From contig NZ_JAGQTN010000269.1 of the NCBI RefSeq assembly GCF_020438995.1, forward strand, positions 1-45,938: a DNA stretch of 45,938 nucleotides, read 5' to 3'. Shown here in pieces: positions 33,418 to 41,885 of this stretch; position 1 is the first letter of the stretch, and every line of letters begins with the position of its first letter. This stretch comes from Gordonia sp. (in: high G+C Gram-positive bacteria) (GTDB lineage: Bacteria; Actinomycetota; Actinomycetes; Mycobacteriales; Mycobacteriaceae). Under the pieces are notes generated by a model. That model was not told the DNA's origin. It did not search any database and worked only from the letters and a program-made list of their open reading frames with translations. The position numbers were made by a program, and so were the translations under genes.

Positions 33418-34830
33418 TCAGGCTACTTCCTTACCCTCACCCGACCGCTGCTCCAACTGCTGCAATGCGGTGCGCCCGAACACCTGCTGCTCGGTGATCG
33501 CGAGCTGGCTACGGGACCGGGTGGTGAACGCGAGGGTCCAGTCGATGAAGGTGGTGAACCGGCTGCGGTGCCCGACGAGGTACATCAGGTGCAGGAACAG
33601 CCAACCGAGCCAGGCGAGGAAGCCGGCTAGCTCGATCTTCTTCTTGGTACCGGGGATCGGGATCTGCGCGACGGCACTGAACCGGGCGATGGTGGCCATC
33701 GAGCCTTTGTCCCAGTAGCTGAACGGTTTCCGCGATTCCACCGGGGCACCGGATAATCCGGCCTTGATCGCGTCGGTGGCGTAGCGGGCTCCCTGGATCG
33801 CACCCTGCGCCATACCCGGGACGCCGTCGACAAAAGCCATGTCGCCCACCACGAATACGTTGGGGTGGCCCGGAATCGTCAGGTCGGGAAGCACTTTCAC
33901 GCGGCCGGCGCGGTCGAGCTCCACCTCGCTCTGTGCGGCGAGCAGCTTGCCGAGGGGGCTGGCGGCGACACCCGCCGACCATACCTTGCACTGGCTTTCG
34001 ATACGGCGGGTGGTGCCGCCTGAGCCCGATGTGTCCGCGTCCTTGACCACGAGGCCGTCGTAGTCCATGTCGACGACCATCGCGCCGAGCTGCACCTCGA
34101 CGCCGAGCTTGGCGAGTTTCTCGGCGGCCTTCTGGCTGAGCTTGCCCCCGTACGGCGGCAGGACGACGGGTGCGCCGTCGAGCAGGATGACCCGCGCGGT
34201 GGTGGAGTCGATGTTTCGGAAGGTGCCTTTGAGCGTCTTGCGTGCCATCTCGGCGATCTGACCCGCCATCTCGACGCCGGTGGCGCCCGCACCGACGACG
34301 ACGAAGGTCAGCAGCCGGTCCCGTTCTTCCTCGTCGTCGGACAGTTCGGCCTGTTCGAACGCGCCGAGGATGCGGCCGCGCAGCTCGAGCGCGTCATCGA
34401 TGGTCTTGAGGCCGGGTGCGAACTCGGCGAACCGGTCGTTGCCGAAGTACGACTGCCCGGCGCCGGCGGCGATGATGATGCTGTCGTAGGGGGTGGTGGT
34501 GACTCGTTCGAGGAGCCGCGAGGTGACCGTCTTACCGGCGATGTCGATGTCCTCGACCTCGCCGAGGACCACGGTCAGGTTCTTCTGCTTGCGCCGCACC
34601 ACCCGGAACGGCGGCGCGATCTGGCCTTCGGAGATGATGCCGGTGGCCACCTGGTACAGCAGCGGCTGGAACAGGTGATGGGTCGTCTTGGCGATCACCG
34701 TGACGTCGACGTCGGTTTTGGCCAGTTCACGGGCGGCGGTGAGGCCACCGAATCCGGAGCCGATGACGACGACGTGATGGCGTGCCGGTGTGCCGGCCGC
34801 GTCCGTGGGTCGTACTGCCTTCGCTGACAT
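33418..34830 (-). CDS. ndh: Type II NADH dehydrogenase
   Basis: Single-subunit, non-proton-pumping NADH:quinone oxidoreductase on the inner face of the membrane. 470 residues with two dinucleotide folds, VVVIGSGFGGLTAARELA near residue 20 and TFVVVGAGATGVEMAGQIAEM near 175. Others are HHLFQPLLYQVATG, KVWSAGVAASPLG, VFVVGDMAFVDGVPGMAQGAIQGARYA, and a C-terminal amphipathic/hydrophobic region FLAWLGWLFLHLMYLVGHRSR for membrane attachment. ATG at 34830 with AAAGGA about 8 bases upstream; an in-frame start at 34896 lacks one. Confidence 0.96.
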   Translation of the reverse strand: MSAKAVRPTDAAGTPARHHVVVIGSGFGGLTAARELAKTDVDVTVIAKTTHHLFQPLLYQVATGIISEGQIAPPFRVVRRKQKNLTVVLGEVEDIDIAGKTVTSRLLERVTTTPYDSIIIAAGAGQSYFGNDRFAEFAPGLKTIDDALELRGRILGAFEQAELSDDEEERDRLLTFVVVGAGATGVEMAGQIAEMARKTLKGTFRNIDSTTARVILLDGAPVVLPPYGGKLSQKAAEKLAKLGVEVQLGAMVVDMDYDGLVVKDADTSGSGGTTRRIESQCKVWSAGVAASPLGKLLAAQSEVELDRAGRVKVLPDLTIPGHPNVFVVGDMAFVDGVPGMAQGAIQGARYATDAIKAGLSGAPVESRKPFSYWDKGSMATIARFSAVAQIPIPGTKKKIELAGFLAWLGWLFLHLMYLVGHRSRFTTFIDWTLAFTTRSRSQLAITEQQVFGRTALQQLEQRSGEGKEVA

Positions 34831-34950
34831 GGGCGCATCCTTTCGGTTCATCGGCGGCACCCAGGCGGTCGATGCCATCGTCGAAATACGCTCCATGCCG
34901 GTACTCCGGCTACGCCAGTCGCACTGCCGATGCTAATACAAGTAACACGA

Positions 34951-34980
34951 CCGACGCATCCGGCTTTGCGGATGCGTCGG
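34951..34980 (-). terminator. Terminator of the LuxR-type regulator gene
   Basis: Perfect 12-base arms CCGACGCATCCG and CGGATGCGTCGG with a 6-base loop. It lies 49 bases after the stop of the regulator on the minus strand; TCGTGTTACTTG follows in that direction. Confidence 0.75.
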
Positions 34981-35028
34981 TGGTGGCAGCGGTGTTCTGT
35001 GAGCGTGGGCGTTCAGTGCGCGTGGCGG

Positions 35029-35412
35029 TCAGCGGGCGACGGCCACCAAGGGCGTGGTGGGCATGTCGTCGTCCTCGTCCTGCGCCCCGAAGTCGAGCTT
35101 GTCGGCGATGTCGTCGAGCGTGCAGTAGCCGTCTTCGACGGCGCGGATCAGCAACGCGATCTTGGTTCCCGCGGGGCGGCCGACCTCCCGATACTTGGAC
35201 CGGATCCGGGCCAGGTGCGTGCGCACGGTGGCGACGGTGACGAACAGTTGGTCGGCCACTTCCACCTTGGTGTCGCAGACGAGCCAGGTGGCCAGGATCT
35301 CCACCTCGCGGACACTGAGGCGCGGAGAGGCCAAACCATGACCGATCAGCGGTCGCGCACCAGGCAGGGCAGGATGGGCGACGGGGCCGTGGGACACGAG
35401 CGAAGCTGTCAT
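35029..35412 (-). CDS. LuxR-type HTH regulator, stand-alone
   Basis: A 127-residue DNA-binding protein with no receiver or sensor domain. The helix-turn-helix region is at about 30-95: LSVREVEILATWLVCDTK, ADQLFVTVATVRTHLARIRSKYREVGRPAG, KIALLIRAVEDGY. The spacing fits the LuxR/GerE fold but the usual START motif is altered (LSVREVEIL). The tail is acidic (FGAQDEDDD). AGGAG is 6-7 bases before the ATG. No partner kinase is adjacent. Target unknown; a perfect palindrome at 35557-35570 upstream could be an operator. Confidence 0.88.
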   Translation of the reverse strand: MTASLVSHGPVAHPALPGARPLIGHGLASPRLSVREVEILATWLVCDTKVEVADQLFVTVATVRTHLARIRSKYREVGRPAGTKIALLIRAVEDGYCTLDDIADKLDFGAQDEDDDMPTTPLVAVAR

Positions 35413-36271
35413 CTGTTTCTCCTACATCCAGGCTCGGCATCGCCCAGACGACCGATTCGCATCAGCAACCCGACGATGTGTGAAAGCAAAGCCCCCCGCC
35501 GCGAACCTGAATATATGCCAACAACTACCTGTGCGTATAGACGATAAAACGTGCGACACCAGTACTGGTGGCACCGTTACCTGAACTAAGTGGAAAATTG
35601 CCCAAAATCAGGGTCTTTAGGCACTTTTCACGACTCACGCCTACGCGGTAGCAGCCTCGCGATATGGACGGAAGGCTTCGTGTAACGCCTGTCTGGCACC
35701 CGACGATAGTCGGACGCCGGGCGGCCGTCGATACACCCTCCGGTCTACAGTCCCGGCCCACGCCGGCGGCGGACACCACCGGTCCGGCACCCCCACGACC
35801 GGAACCCTTCCGGCCGAGGTGTCCCGACACAAGGTCCATACCCCACATGCTGCGTAATCATGAAAATCTGACTTCATGGTTCTGAATAGTCCTGCGCGAA
35901 TCGGATTCCACCCTTTGTTCCGACAAATACCCATGTCCCCCAAACGGAGTAACAATCGACAAATGCAGGCCATATTTCAACAGATTCTTCAACCTCGACA
36001 GTTGCTTACCGCAGCGTGAGGTAACCACGTTCACCAAGCGAGAACATGCAGGTAGAACCGCTTTCAGGGCGCGCTCGCGACGACGTCGACCCCACCGAAC
36101 GGTTTGATCCCGGACGCCCGGTTCCGCACGGCAAGCAAGTAACATTCGTGTCATTCTTCCGATTCGTCCTCCAATTGGACGAGTGACCAACTAATCTGCG
36201 AGCATCGAGTCGTTGGGGGAGCCTCGTAGCGTCGGCCCCACCGCAGAAGGTTGATATTCGAGGGGAGTCAC
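35413..36271. other. Gene-poor, AT-richer spacer of 859 bases
   Basis: No open frame here looks protein-like: the candidates on both strands are short, biased in composition and without ribosome sites. The left end must hold the promoter of the LuxR-type gene. TATATT on the minus strand (35510-35515) is a possible -10 box, and CACCAGTACTGGTG (35557-35570) is a perfect palindrome. Near 36010, TTACC and GGTAA flank a 10-base loop. The rest shows nothing I can name. An untranslated RNA cannot be excluded. Confidence 0.6.
35557..35570. promoter_or_regulatory. Perfect 14-base palindrome upstream of the LuxR-type gene
   Basis: CACCAGTACTGGTG, fully self-complementary, 145 bases before the ATG and about 42 bases upstream of the candidate -10 box TATATT (minus strand). 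Likely a dimeric-regulator site; which regulator is unknown. Confidence 0.5.
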
Positions 36272-36631
36272 ATGTCCGCGCCGGATAGTTCGACAGGCAG
36301 CACAGTGTCGCCCGGCAGCGCAGTGTCGCCCGGCAGCGCCGCACGACCGTACCCACCCGTCGCCCACCTGGGCGATGCCGCCCTCGCCCAGGCGATGCAC
36401 GACGATTCCAGGATGCGGACCACCGAAACAACCTCTGCCCCCGAGGCCGCGCCCGCCGAATCGTCGACCCGACTCCTGCGGCTGATCACCCTCGTCCAAG
36501 ACGAGGACACCTCAGCATCGGCCGACGACACCAAGGCCCAGGTACTCGATGAGCTCGAAGCGATCATCGAGGTGCAGCAGGAAACGCTCGCTCGCCTGGA
36601 GTGCCTCTACCAGACCATCCGCGAGCTATAG
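36272..36631 (+). CDS. Small hypothetical protein
   Basis: Not recognised. 119 residues from the ATG at 36272, with GGGGAG 5-6 bases upstream. The N-terminal half is Ser/Pro/Ala-rich and looks disordered; the C-terminal ~55 residues look like an acidic helical bundle or coiled coil (LLRLITLVQDEDTSASADD; AQVLDELEAIIEVQQETLAR). An exact 18-base tandem duplication (36303-36320 and 36321-36338, unit CAGTGTCGCCCGGCAGCG) encodes the repeated VSPGSA. No membrane segment or catalytic motif. Confidence 0.7.
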   Translation: MSAPDSSTGSTVSPGSAVSPGSAARPYPPVAHLGDAALAQAMHDDSRMRTTETTSAPEAAPAESSTRLLRLITLVQDEDTSASADDTKAQVLDELEAIIEVQQETLARLECLYQTIREL

Positions 36632-36671
36632 GGCGGCCAACTTAGACGAACACTAGTTCGATTACAAGACT

Positions 36672-36700
36672 TTGTCAAAGGTTTATCAGACCGCTAGTAT
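36672..36700 (+). promoter_or_regulatory. Strong leaderless sigma70-type promoter
   Basis: TTGTCA (36672-36677), a 17-base spacer, TAGTAT (36695-36700), then 6 bases to the ATG at 36707. This is near consensus at both boxes and at the spacing. The transcript start falls at or next to the ATG, so the message should be leaderless. Confidence 0.75.
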
Positions 36701-36706
36701 GTTCGC

Positions 36707-37177
36707 ATGGTCGCCACCGAAACCTTCACCGAACTCCTGCGCCGCCCCCGCGACGTCGTCGCCCTCACCGACGAGGGGCCGGTCCACATCACGCGCCGCG
36801 ACGCCGACGACCTCATTCTCATGCGCGCCGACGACCTCGAACAACAGGAGAAGGGCATCGCGCTGGCATCGTCACTGCTGCGGGCCACACTGAGTTCCGA
36901 CGGCAACCTGACCACGGCATTCGACTCCCTCTACCCGTGGTTCGCACTCCTGTCGGCCGTCGAGCAGAAAAATTGCATCGACGACGTGTCCAAGCACCTA
37001 TGGAGCGCCGCCGATCTCGGTACGTACGGAACGCTACTGTCGCGGGTGACCGGCTGGCGCACCACCGCGGAGGGGTATGCAAGCGGTGCCACGGCACAAG
37101 CCGACTTCCGATGGACCCGTGAACCCGTCACCGAAACCGCAGCCTCCGCCAAGAAGCGACGGCCCACCCGCAGGTAG
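36707..37177 (+). CDS. Phd/YefM-like antitoxin homologue, apparently without a toxin
   Basis: 156 residues. The first ~60 resemble 'prevent-host-death' type antitoxins: ETFTELLRRPRDVVALTDEGPVHITRRDADDLILMRADDLE, shown here in two parts as ETFTELLRRPRDVVALT and VHITRRDADDLILMRADDL. The longer C-terminal part (FDSLYPWFALLSAVEQKNCIDD; LGTYGTLLSRVTGWRTTAEGYA) is not one I can place and may bind a partner or be the functional half. The C-terminus is basic (KKRRPTRR). No toxin gene follows on this strand; the next 65 bases hold a repeat arm. Driven by a strong leaderless promoter. Confidence 0.7.
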   Translation: MVATETFTELLRRPRDVVALTDEGPVHITRRDADDLILMRADDLEQQEKGIALASSLLRATLSSDGNLTTAFDSLYPWFALLSAVEQKNCIDDVSKHLWSAADLGTYGTLLSRVTGWRTTAEGYASGATAQADFRWTREPVTETAASAKKRRPTRR

Positions 37178-37185
37178 ACCTCATG

Positions 37186-37231
37186 CAGCCGACGCGACGC
37201 CGGGAGCGAGGATCACGAATGGTCCGGTGAC
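37186..37231. repeat. Diverged single arm of the 2.2-2.5 kb intergenic element
   Basis: The core at 37203-37231 matches the right arm at 2428-2455 except at three positions: GGAGCGAGG, one change, TC, one change, CGAA, one change, GGTCCGGTGAC. The flanking GCCGACGCGACG also resembles GCCGATGCGACG there. The 28-base direct repeats are absent. It lies between the convergent antitoxin-like and secreted-protein genes. Confidence 0.65.
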
Positions 37232-37242
37232 CCTGACGGCAA

Positions 37243-37671
37243 TTACCCGGTCACCCAGTACTGCCCTTGAACCCAACCCGAAGCCGCGGCACGACTTTTC
37301 GGATGCGCTTTCACATACGCGCGCATCCGCCCCGGGTTCTCCGTCATCCTCTGCGCAACAGCCTGGAAGCCCATGTCATCGCATTGTGACCGCGTCACCC
37401 CGGTACGCGCACCGACACACTTGTCGATGGCAACCTTCTTGGGTGCTCCCATACGCCACTTGTCGACGCCCACGAGCACGGCCTTGAGCGTCGGCCCGGT
37501 GACGACCCATCCACCCTCAGTACATATCCTGCTCGGGCAATCACTCGGCCGATCGGGCCACAGCACAGCCTGCGCACCCGACGACGCCCGCGCCTCACCC
37601 GCCGCCACGAATACCCCGGACATACCCACCACGACGCCCGCGAGGACCGCCACCACATCTTTCATCCGCAT
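37243..37671 (-). CDS. Small secreted protein of unknown function
   Basis: Not recognised. 142 residues with a clear signal peptide: MRMK, hydrophobic VVAVLAGVVVGMSGVFVAA, then GEARASSGAQA as the cleavage region near residue 28. The mature part has four Cys (SDCPSRIC; DKCVGARTG; SQCDDMGF), enough for two disulfides, and a C-terminus SGWVQGQYWVTG. AGGAG is 5 bases before the ATG at 37671; the frame extends to 37710 without such a site. Convergent with the antitoxin-like gene. Confidence 0.8.
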   Translation of the reverse strand: MRMKDVVAVLAGVVVGMSGVFVAAGEARASSGAQAVLWPDRPSDCPSRICTEGGWVVTGPTLKAVLVGVDKWRMGAPKKVAIDKCVGARTGVTRSQCDDMGFQAVAQRMTENPGRMRAYVKAHPKSRAAASGWVQGQYWVTG

Positions 37672-37836
37672 TTCTGCTCCTTGCTCCGTAGTTGCCAACT
37701 CAGTAGTCATGCGAGAATATCCCGGGGCTGGGACAAGGCGTCCAGCGTCCGACCGACGCCGCGTCCCCGCGAGCATCCACCAGGACCCCACCAATCACAT
37801 ATGGTCAAGTAATGGACACCGGGCGGAAGGTGAACA

Positions 37837-38694
37837 GTGCCAGCGAACGAAACATGGTCTGCTTCGGAGGTTGAGGCATGCGTCGCCGACTATCTCTACA
37901 TGATGGCGCTTGAATTCAACGGGCAAAAGTACAACAAGGCGGAACGCGCGCGGACGCTTGCCGCCAACTTAAATGGGCGAACAGATAAGGCGGTAAAGTA
38001 CAAGTGGCATAATATTAGCGCCGTCATGCTGGAACTCGGATACCCGCACCATCCGGGATACAAGCCTGCGAAGAACTACCATCGGATATTAGTTGACGAG
38101 GTATCAAAGCAACTATTGACAAACGAATCACTCCGAGCAGCCGTCGAGGATATCGTGAGCCGACCTGCCGTAGTACCACCTGTCGGAGCGATCCCAGGCG
38201 ACATCGTGTGGCGAGCGGTCAGTCCACCAGCACCGACAACAATATCCCATGGCTTCCACGACACACCAACGTTCAGCGCCGCGAAACGTGACTACTTTGC
38301 AATCGAAGCCAGGAACCGTTCACTGGGGGAAGCCGGTGAAAAACACGTTGTCGAGATGGAGATACGTCGACTGTGGGAGGCCGGACAACAAAAGCTCAGC
38401 AACCGAGTTGAGCACGTGTCACAAACGGCCGGTGATGGCCTTGGATACGACATCCACTCATTTGAGGTAGATGGCCGCGAACGTCTCATCGAGGTGAAGA
38501 CGACATCCTTCGAAATCCGGACGCCCTTCTACGTTAGTCGCAATGAACTGGACCGATCGAGAGCCGATTCCGATATCTACCACCTATACCGAGTTTTCGA
38601 GTTTCGTGAGGAGCCCAAGCACTTCATCCTCTCTGGCCACATCAGCGACCACTGCCAACTCAACGCCGAAACGTACCTGGCCCGAGTCGACTGA
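37837..38694 (+). CDS. DUF3883 nuclease-like protein with N-terminal specificity-type domain
   Basis: 285 residues. The N-terminal ~90 (SASEVEACVADYLYMMALE, YNKAERARTLAANLNGRT, AVKYKWHNISAVMLELGYP, GYKPAKNYHRIL) form a domain also met in front of HNH and other restriction-type nucleases, probably for DNA recognition. The C-terminal ~120 are DUF3883, a PD-(D/E)xK-like fold, with the motif GYDIHSFEVDGRERLIEVKTT: Asp205, Glu219 and Lys221 fit the catalytic D-ExK. GTG at 37837 with GGAAGG 7 bases upstream. The helicase gene follows after 35 bases, suggesting a shared operon and joint action on foreign DNA. GC is lower than in the flanks. Confidence 0.85.
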   Translation: MPANETWSASEVEACVADYLYMMALEFNGQKYNKAERARTLAANLNGRTDKAVKYKWHNISAVMLELGYPHHPGYKPAKNYHRILVDEVSKQLLTNESLRAAVEDIVSRPAVVPPVGAIPGDIVWRAVSPPAPTTISHGFHDTPTFSAAKRDYFAIEARNRSLGEAGEKHVVEMEIRRLWEAGQQKLSNRVEHVSQTAGDGLGYDIHSFEVDGRERLIEVKTTSFEIRTPFYVSRNELDRSRADSDIYHLYRVFEFREEPKHFILSGHISDHCQLNAETYLARVD

Positions 38695-38729
38695 TCTCAT
38701 CGCGGCACCGTCCAGGCGGCGGGCACCAC

Positions 38730-41700
38730 ATGTCAGACGGTTATGGTCTACTCGCACCTGTGACTGAACCCCTCGCGCCGGGCATCTACGAGTCGCTCCA
38801 CACGCAGCGGCTGCAGAGTTCTGTCGCTCGCACGGAGCTTGAACCCGAGTACCGGCCGCTGGCCGAAGGCGACGAGCCGCATGTGCTCGCGCGCCATGTC
38901 GCTTCGGCGGTCGAGCGTCACCTCGCTCACGTCAGGGGTTCCGGGGAACGGATCGCCGTCGTTAACGACATCGTCGCTGGCCTTGGCCACTCCGACGGTG
39001 ACGATATTTCCGAATCTGCGCACCTTACCGCGCTCAGCCTGGCCGGACAGGCGCCCCCACGACGGCCAGAAACGCCACTGTCCGACGTTGCGCTTCTAAC
39101 CAACACGCGCGACGAGCCGAACATGGCAAGCGAAATCGGTCGCGAACTGGAGAGCGCCGACCACGTCGATCTGCTCTGCGCGTTCATTCGGTTTGCTGGC
39201 GTCGCGGTCATCGGACGTGAGCTCGCACGGCTACGCGAGCGCGGCGTGAAGCTGCGCGTCGTCACCACGACATACCGCGGGGCGACCGAACAGCGCGCGG
39301 TCGATGAACTGGTGACAAAATACGGCGCCGAGGTTCGCATCCGCTACGAGACGGCATCGACCCGGCTCCATGCGAAGGCGTGGCTGTTCCGCCGAAACTC
39401 AGGGTTCGATACTGGGTATGTCGGCAGTTCCAACTTGTCCCGGTCGGCGATGGTCGACGGCCTTGAATGGAACGTTCGGATCTCGAGCGTCGCAACCCCC
39501 GCTTTGACCCGGAAATTTGAAGCGACCTTCGATACCTATTGGGATGACCCTGCTTTCAAGCAGTACGATCCAGAGTCTGACTCTGATCTCCTCGACCGCG
39601 CACTTCGCGAGGCGGGCGGCCAAGGCACATCTCGCGATGCTCTCACGGTGTCTGGTCTGGATGTTCGCCCCTATCCACACCAAGAACGGATCCTCGAAGC
39701 GCTCGAAGTCGCCCGCGTTGTCCACGACCGACACCGCAACCTCGTCGTGGCAGCAACAGGCACGGGCAAGACGGTCGTCGCAGCACTCGACTACCAGAAT
39801 CTCTGCGATGCAGCCGGACGACGCCTTTCACTGCTGGTCGTCGCGCACCGTAAGGAGATCCTTGAGCAATCCCTCCGCAAGTATCGGGAAGTGTTGGGTG
39901 ACGGAAACTTTGGCGAGCTCTACGTCGACGGACACAAGCCGTCGGAGTGGACCCATGTGTTCGCAAGCGTCCAATCTCTGAGCTCACGCGGAGCCAGAGA
40001 TTTTGACGCTACCCACTTCGATGTCATTGTCATCGACGAATTCCATCACGCGGCAGCCGAAACGTACCGGTCGCTACTGTCCCGCGTCACACCGAGCGAA
40101 TTGCTTGGCCTTACGGCTACCCCAGAGCGCAGCGACGGCGCCGACATCCTCGGCTGGTTCGATGGGCAAGCCACCTACGAGCTGCGGCTGTGGAACGCCC
40201 TCGAACAAGACCTACTGTGCCCATTCCACTATTACGGGATCGCCGACAACACCGACCTACGTGACGTCACGTGGTCGGGTGGCGACTACCAGGTCGCTGC
40301 GCTCGAGAACCTGTACACCGGCAATGAAGCGCGAACTCGATTGATTCTCAACGCAGTTCGCGACTACATTGCGTACCCAAAGGTCATGCGCGCCCTTGGG
40401 TTTTGCGTGTCGATCGCTCACGCCCACTACATGGCAGACTCGTTCACCAAGCAAGGAATCGCATCTGTGGCCCTGTCCGCGAATACGCCACGCGAGGAAC
40501 GCGCTCAGGCATTCGCCGACCTGGGGAACGGCAAGGTCCAGTGCCTCTTCGCCGTCGACATTTTCAACGAGGGTATCGACATTCCCAATGTCGATACCCT
40601 CCTGATGCTCCGGCCAACGCAGAGCGCAACAGTGTTTCTTCAACAGCTCGGTCGAGGACTACGGCGGAGCGCCACCAAGGCTGTGTTGACCGTTCTCGAT
40701 TTCATCGGCCACCAGCGTACTGAGTTCAACTTCGCTCCGCGTTTCAGTGCCCTTACCGGCGCGCACTACAAGCACCTCGTCGACGAGGTGGAGGGCGGCT
40801 TCCCGTTCCTGCCTGGCGCGAGTCGTCTCGTCCTCGATCGGCAATCGCAAGAGATTGTGCTCAATTCGATTCGACGGCAGCTTCCCACGAACCAACGCCG
40901 CGCGCTCGTCGAGTCTGTGCGTTCCACAGGCGAACCCATATTGTCGGACTATCTCGCCAAGACTCGCGGCGAGCTCTCCGACATCTACGCAGGCACCGGC
41001 AGTAGCACCAGAGCGTGGACACCCTTGCTGCGCGACGCAGGCATCGACACACCCGCCGCAGGTCCAGCCGAAGCCTCGCTTCTCAAACGGGTCCGAGCCC
41101 TCGCCCACGTCGATGACCTGGAACGGATCACCGCGTACCGTACGCTCGCGTCGGCCGATTGCCCGGAGTACACGAATCTTTCCGAGCGGGACCAGGCGTA
41201 CGCCCGCATGCTCTTCTTCACCCTATGGTCTGATCGCGGTGGATTTGATTCCTACGAGACTGGGTTCGCTCATCTCCGCAACCACCCGGCGATCTGCTCT
41301 GAGATCGACCAAGTCCTGGCTGTCGCCACCGCGAGCATCAACCACATCCCTAAATCATTGCAGGATCTGGGCGACTCATGCCCCCTCTACTCACATGCGA
41401 CCTACCGTAAGGAAGAGGTGCTCGCAGCAATAGGTTTCGCAAACTCTGAAAGGAAGGCTCGAGGTCAGGCTGGAGGTGCTGTCGGTATCGGCCAGTTCGA
41501 ATCTCTGTTCGTAACCCTCCACAAAGACGAATCGGAGTTCAGTCCAGCGACAATGTACCGCGATTTCCCCGTTTCTCGCGAAACCTTCCACTGGGAATCG
41601 CCCAACAACACTGCTGCCAACTCTGACCGTGGCCGCCGTTGGCTCGACCAACGAACCAACGGGGTCAACGTACTGCTGTTCGTTCGTGACCGCACGAACG

Positions 41701-41846
41701 GACTCTATGGCGCGGACCCGTTCATCCTGCTCGGGCCAGTCGACTACGTCAGCCACCGCGGCGAACGCCCCATCTCCGTCACCTGGAGGCTACGCCGCCC
41801 CATGCCGGCCGATGTGTTCGCAAGCGGTTCCATCGTGGGCGAGTAG
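38730..41846 (+). CDS. PLD-like nuclease / SF2 helicase / DUF3427 protein
   Basis: 1038 residues. After ~130 N-terminal residues comes a phospholipase-D-like nuclease domain with STRLHAKAWLF (His214, Lys216) and YVGSSNLSRSAM. Then the SF2 helicase core: Walker A VAATGTGKTVVAAL (Lys347), Walker B VIVIDEFHHA (Asp436-Glu437), LGLTATPER, VDIFNEGIDIPNVD and motif VI QQLGRGLRR (638-646). DUF3427 fills the C-terminal ~350 residues. Such proteins are found in restriction and defence loci. Only one HxK half-site is seen, so PLD activity may need a dimer. No good ribosome site precedes the ATG. Together with the upstream DUF3883 gene it likely forms a nuclease-helicase pair without a methyltransferase. 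Confidence 0.92.
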   Translation: MSDGYGLLAPVTEPLAPGIYESLHTQRLQSSVARTELEPEYRPLAEGDEPHVLARHVASAVERHLAHVRGSGERIAVVNDIVAGLGHSDGDDISESAHLTALSLAGQAPPRRPETPLSDVALLTNTRDEPNMASEIGRELESADHVDLLCAFIRFAGVAVIGRELARLRERGVKLRVVTTTYRGATEQRAVDELVTKYGAEVRIRYETASTRLHAKAWLFRRNSGFDTGYVGSSNLSRSAMVDGLEWNVRISSVATPALTRKFEATFDTYWDDPAFKQYDPESDSDLLDRALREAGGQGTSRDALTVSGLDVRPYPHQERILEALEVARVVHDRHRNLVVAATGTGKTVVAALDYQNLCDAAGRRLSLLVVAHRKEILEQSLRKYREVLGDGNFGELYVDGHKPSEWTHVFASVQSLSSRGARDFDATHFDVIVIDEFHHAAAETYRSLLSRVTPSELLGLTATPERSDGADILGWFDGQATYELRLWNALEQDLLCPFHYYGIADNTDLRDVTWSGGDYQVAALENLYTGNEARTRLILNAVRDYIAYPKVMRALGFCVSIAHAHYMADSFTKQGIASVALSANTPREERAQAFADLGNGKVQCLFAVDIFNEGIDIPNVDTLLMLRPTQSATVFLQQLGRGLRRSATKAVLTVLDFIGHQRTEFNFAPRFSALTGAHYKHLVDEVEGGFPFLPGASRLVLDRQSQEIVLNSIRRQLPTNQRRALVESVRSTGEPILSDYLAKTRGELSDIYAGTGSSTRAWTPLLRDAGIDTPAAGPAEASLLKRVRALAHVDDLERITAYRTLASADCPEYTNLSERDQAYARMLFFTLWSDRGGFDSYETGFAHLRNHPAICSEIDQVLAVATASINHIPKSLQDLGDSCPLYSHATYRKEEVLAAIGFANSERKARGQAGGAVGIGQFESLFVTLHKDESEFSPATMYRDFPVSRETFHWESPNNTAANSDRGRRWLDQRTNGVNVLLFVRDRTNGLYGADPFILLGPVDYVSHRGERPISVTWRLRRPMPADVFASGSIVGE

Positions 41847-41885
41847 CGCCCCGTTCCCACTCCCCGACACACGAAAGGCTCACCC

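Noticed and set aside
35525-36190. Open frames of 107-110 codons on the minus strand
   Set aside because: They lack ribosome sites, overlap each other, and show no recognisable or balanced protein composition.
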